DNA of 64,000 bases from Halospina denitrificans (lineage in GTDB: Bacteria > Pseudomonadota > Gammaproteobacteria > Pseudomonadales > Oleiphilaceae). Positions 61,784-64,000 of this stretch are shown piece by piece. A program made the position numbers and the translations under genes. The notes beneath the pieces were generated by a model. It was not told the DNA's origin. It worked only from the letters and a program-made list of their open reading frames with translations, and did no database searches. Within the stretch, counting starts at the first letter, position 1. Each line of letters opens with the position of its first letter. Location: the NCBI RefSeq assembly GCF_004364635.1, contig NZ_SOAX01000003.1, positions 125,538 to 189,537 on the forward strand. Direction: 5' to 3'.

Positions 61784-62137
61784 ATGGATACGCTTTTCTA
61801 TGACGGACAATGCCCATTGTGCAACCGGGAGATGGGTTACCTGCGGAAGGCCGCCGATAACGGACTGGTGCTTCAGGACATCCATGAACTGGTTGACCCC
61901 CATGTCTGGCCCGGGGTCACACAAGAGCAACTGCTCAGGCGACTGCACCTGTTGCGCGAATCAGGGGATTTTGAAATCGGGCTTGAGGCCAACGTCAGGG
62001 CCTGGAGCCATACGAGGATCGGCTGGCTGTTGAGGCCACTTCTATGGCCGGGTATCAGGCGGGTTATCGGGGTGTTCTATACGCGATGGGCGGACCGGCG
62101 CTACTGCAACCGTTATGCCTGCGGACTGGATCGGTGA
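61784..62137 (+). CDS. DCC-family thiol-disulfide oxidoreductase-like protein (DUF393)
   Basis: The 117-residue protein opens MDTLFYDGQCPLCNREMGYL, the DUF393 signature with the CPLC thioredoxin-like motif, and has YTRWADRRYCNRYACG at its end. The family is proposed to have redox activity, function unproven. It follows the aspartic protease gene by 72 bases and may share its transcript. It ends 39 bases before the tRNA-Pro gene on the other strand. Confidence 0.82.
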   Translation: MDTLFYDGQCPLCNREMGYLRKAADNGLVLQDIHELVDPHVWPGVTQEQLLRRLHLLRESGDFEIGLEANVRAWSHTRIGWLLRPLLWPGIRRVIGVFYTRWADRRYCNRYACGLDR

Positions 62138-62176
62138 CAGTGCCCATGGCCGGTGATGGCCTTGAGCCAGGAAAGA

Positions 62177-62253
62177 TGGTCGGCGTGGCAGGATTCGAAC
62201 CTGCGACCCCTTCCTCCCGAAGGAAGTGCGCTACCAAACTGCGCCACACGCCG
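62177..62253 (-). tRNA. tRNA-Pro (CGG)
   Basis: The 77-nt cloverleaf has acceptor arms CGGCGTG and CACGCCG, D-arm GGCGCAGTTTGGTAGCGC, anticodon stem-loop CTTCCTTCGGGAGGAAG with anticodon CGG, T-arm CAGGTTCGAATCCTG and encoded CCA. Confidence 0.95.
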
Positions 62254-62278
62254 TAACTGGCCCTTTCATCGAAGGCGG

Positions 62279-62307
62279 ATTCTACACCAAAGCCGTTTCT
62301 GCACCAA
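62279..62307 (-). promoter_or_regulatory. Sigma-70-type promoter for tRNA-Pro
   Basis: On the minus strand TTGGTG (62302-62307) and TAGAAT (62279-62284) are 17 bases apart. The -10 box is 25 bases before the mature tRNA 5' end. Confidence 0.55.
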
Positions 62308-62447
62308 GCAATAACCGGCAGAGCCTCCGCGAACGGGAGCGAATTATCAGGATCGCGCCCGGTCCCTGTCAAGCAGATCCACACCGAAATGCAGTGCGTA
62401 CCAGCCTCCGTTAGAATAGACCCCTGAATAATGATTTTGAGGAATGC

Positions 62448-63926
62448 ATGCCACTGCCCCCCTTTCCGTTCGATAACAGCTATGCGCGACTTCCGGATGA
62501 CTTCTTCGAACACAGCCGTCCAACGCCGGTTAGCACTCCGGAACTGATCCATTTCAACGTGCCCCTGGCCGAAGAGCTCGGAATAGACACCTCAGACGCC
62601 GACGAGGCGGAGCTTGCCGCTGTGTTTTCGGGAAACCGGGTCCCTGAAGGCGCGGAGCCCATTGCCCTGGCCTATGCGGGACACCAGTTCGGAAACTTTG
62701 TTCCCCAGCTCGGGGATGGGCGCGCCATCCTGCTTGGCGAAGTGATCGATCAGGACCACAAACGCCGTGACATCCAGCTCAAGGGGGCCGGCCGGACACC
62801 GTTCTCCCGCGGCGGGGACGGGCGCGCGCCCCTGGGGCCGGTGGTGCGTGAATACCTGCTCAGTGAAGCCATGCACGCCCTGGGCGTACCCACCTCGCGG
62901 GCCCTGGCAGCCGTTGGAACCGGCGAAAGCGTGCTCAGGAACCGGCCTGAACCGGGGGCCATCCTCACGCGGGTCGCCGCCAGCCATATCCGGGTCGGCA
63001 CCTTCCAGTTCTTCGCGGTCCGCCAGAAAACGGACAGCGTCCAGCAACTGGCGGATTATGCCATTTCCCGTCACTACCCGGCGGTCATGTTCACGGACAC
63101 GCCCTACCTCGAACTGCTCCGAGCTGTGGTGCACAAGCAGGCGGAGTTGATTGCCCAGTGGATGAGTATTGGCTTTATCCATGGCGTCATGAACACGGAT
63201 AACGTGGCCATATCCGGAGAGACACTGGACTATGGCCCCTGCGCCTTCATGGATACCTATCACCCCGATACGGTGTTCAGCTCCATCGACATGATGGGCC
63301 GTTATGCCTATGGGAACCAGCCCGACATCACTTACTGGAACCTTGCCCGCTTTGCTGAATCGTTGCTGCCCCTGATTGATGAGGATAAGCCGCGGGCGGT
63401 GGAGAAAGCCAAGGAGGTGCTCGCGGAATTCAGCAGTCACTACGAAGCTGAGTGGCTGAGGCTCATGGGGGCAAAAATTGGGCTGGAGTCGCCGGCGGAA
63501 TCAGACCGGGAGTTGATCCAGGACCTCCTTGCACTGATGGCGGCCAACGAGCTCGACTTCACCCGTTTCTTCAGGGAACTCTCCCACCTGGCCGCCCATC
63601 CCGATAATGACACACGGATCACCACCATGCTCCGTACCCAGGAGGACTGGAACAGCTGGCACCCGCGCTGGCTTGCGCGTCTTGAACAGGAATCGGACTC
63701 CCCTGGTAAACGCAGCGACCGGATGCTGAGAACCAATCCCGCCATTATCCCGCGAAACCATCTGGTGGAACGGGTTATCCAGCAGATGGAGGGCGGAAAC
63801 CACTCACTTTTCCATGAGCTGCTGGATCAGCTCAGGGATCCATTCGCCACGGCACTGGATGGCACGCCTCACACCCAGCCGCCCTCGAAGAACGAGAAAG
63901 TCCAGCGTACGTTCTGCGGCACCTGA
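62448..63926 (+). CDS. selO: Protein adenylyltransferase SelO (YdiU)
   Basis: The 492-residue pseudokinase-fold enzyme transfers AMP to protein hydroxyl side chains, reported to act in redox stress. Visible are YAGHQFGNFVPQLGDGRAILLGEV (nucleotide-loop region), LKGAGRTPFSRGGDGRA, the active-site segment GFIHGVMNTDNVAISGETLDYGPCAFMD, and the C-terminal VQRTFCGT. The penultimate region carries Cys where animal SelO has selenocysteine. The length matches bacterial family members (about 480-490). GAGG precedes the ATG. It is the last gene; 63927-64000 is intergenic and shows no further gene. Confidence 0.95.
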   Translation: MPLPPFPFDNSYARLPDDFFEHSRPTPVSTPELIHFNVPLAEELGIDTSDADEAELAAVFSGNRVPEGAEPIALAYAGHQFGNFVPQLGDGRAILLGEVIDQDHKRRDIQLKGAGRTPFSRGGDGRAPLGPVVREYLLSEAMHALGVPTSRALAAVGTGESVLRNRPEPGAILTRVAASHIRVGTFQFFAVRQKTDSVQQLADYAISRHYPAVMFTDTPYLELLRAVVHKQAELIAQWMSIGFIHGVMNTDNVAISGETLDYGPCAFMDTYHPDTVFSSIDMMGRYAYGNQPDITYWNLARFAESLLPLIDEDKPRAVEKAKEVLAEFSSHYEAEWLRLMGAKIGLESPAESDRELIQDLLALMAANELDFTRFFRELSHLAAHPDNDTRITTMLRTQEDWNSWHPRWLARLEQESDSPGKRSDRMLRTNPAIIPRNHLVERVIQQMEGGNHSLFHELLDQLRDPFATALDGTPHTQPPSKNEKVQRTFCGT

Positions 63927-64000
63927 TGCCGCTCCCTCACTGAAACCGGTGTTCCTGATTCGTAAATTTGACATTTATTAACAGTTCTACGGCCAATGCC

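Overview
The window reads as chromosome of a GC-rich, probably halophilic or marine gammaproteobacterium. The grounds are the uvrY-uvrC-pgsA order, gammaproteobacterial families (DUF2058/YaiL, the TIGR03545/TIGR03546 pair, SelO), a Pseudomonas-like dsb cluster with its own two-component system, a PEP-CTERM protein with a sigma-54-type promoter, PHB mobilisation genes and an ectoine-synthase-like domain. I cannot name the genus from sequence alone.

Layout. 1-5568 is a rearranged tandem array on the minus strand: HlyD-type adaptor fragments, RCC1-like lipoproteins and RTX lipase pieces, present in at least three partial units. It ends near tRNA-Cys and tRNA-Gly (5823-5993). 6093-13155 holds an amine oxidase, a SOUL-family lipoprotein and a periplasmic disulfide cluster (DsbG-like, Lgt-like/TlpA fusion, DsbD) divergent from an OmpR/QseC-type regulator pair. 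13165-16793 is the uvrY-uvrC-pgsA block plus DUF2058. 16932-24478 is a leftward run of RND efflux permease, adaptor, lactate-monooxygenase-like flavoenzyme, TauE/SafE permease and class V aminotransferase. tRNA-Ser(CGA) follows, with a duplicated 3' end. 24980-33661 carries a P-type cation ATPase, a YhaN/SbcD-like pair, an HExxH protein and DUF6522. 34046-34775 is the PEP-CTERM gene with promoter and terminator. 34790-41251 is central metabolism: glutathione-dependent formaldehyde oxidation, PHB depolymerase and 3-hydroxybutyrate dehydrogenase, a lipoprotein metallo-hydrolase and an aldo/keto reductase. 41265-43490 is the TIGR03545/TIGR03546 pair.

The standout region is 43539-55368. Seven consecutive genes encode three ATP-grasp ligases, three CocE/NonD (S15-type) hydrolases and one M20 peptidase. 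One ligase carries an N-terminal EctC (ectoine synthase)-like cupin in which two of the three metal ligands I recall for EctC are kept and the third (His93) is Tyr. Each hydrolase gene is adjacent or nearly adjacent to a ligase gene. No ectA or ectB and no NAGGN amidotransferase are present. I infer a cytoplasmic system that builds and breaks amide or peptide bonds in a small, possibly osmolyte-like metabolite. I do not recognise it as a described pathway.

55512-61079 is a double-length UvrA with four Walker A motifs. The window closes with a TIGR02281-type aspartic protease, a DCC-family protein, tRNA-Pro(CGG) and selO. All positions, motifs and repeats were read by eye; no search or alignment was run, and statements about families are from memory.
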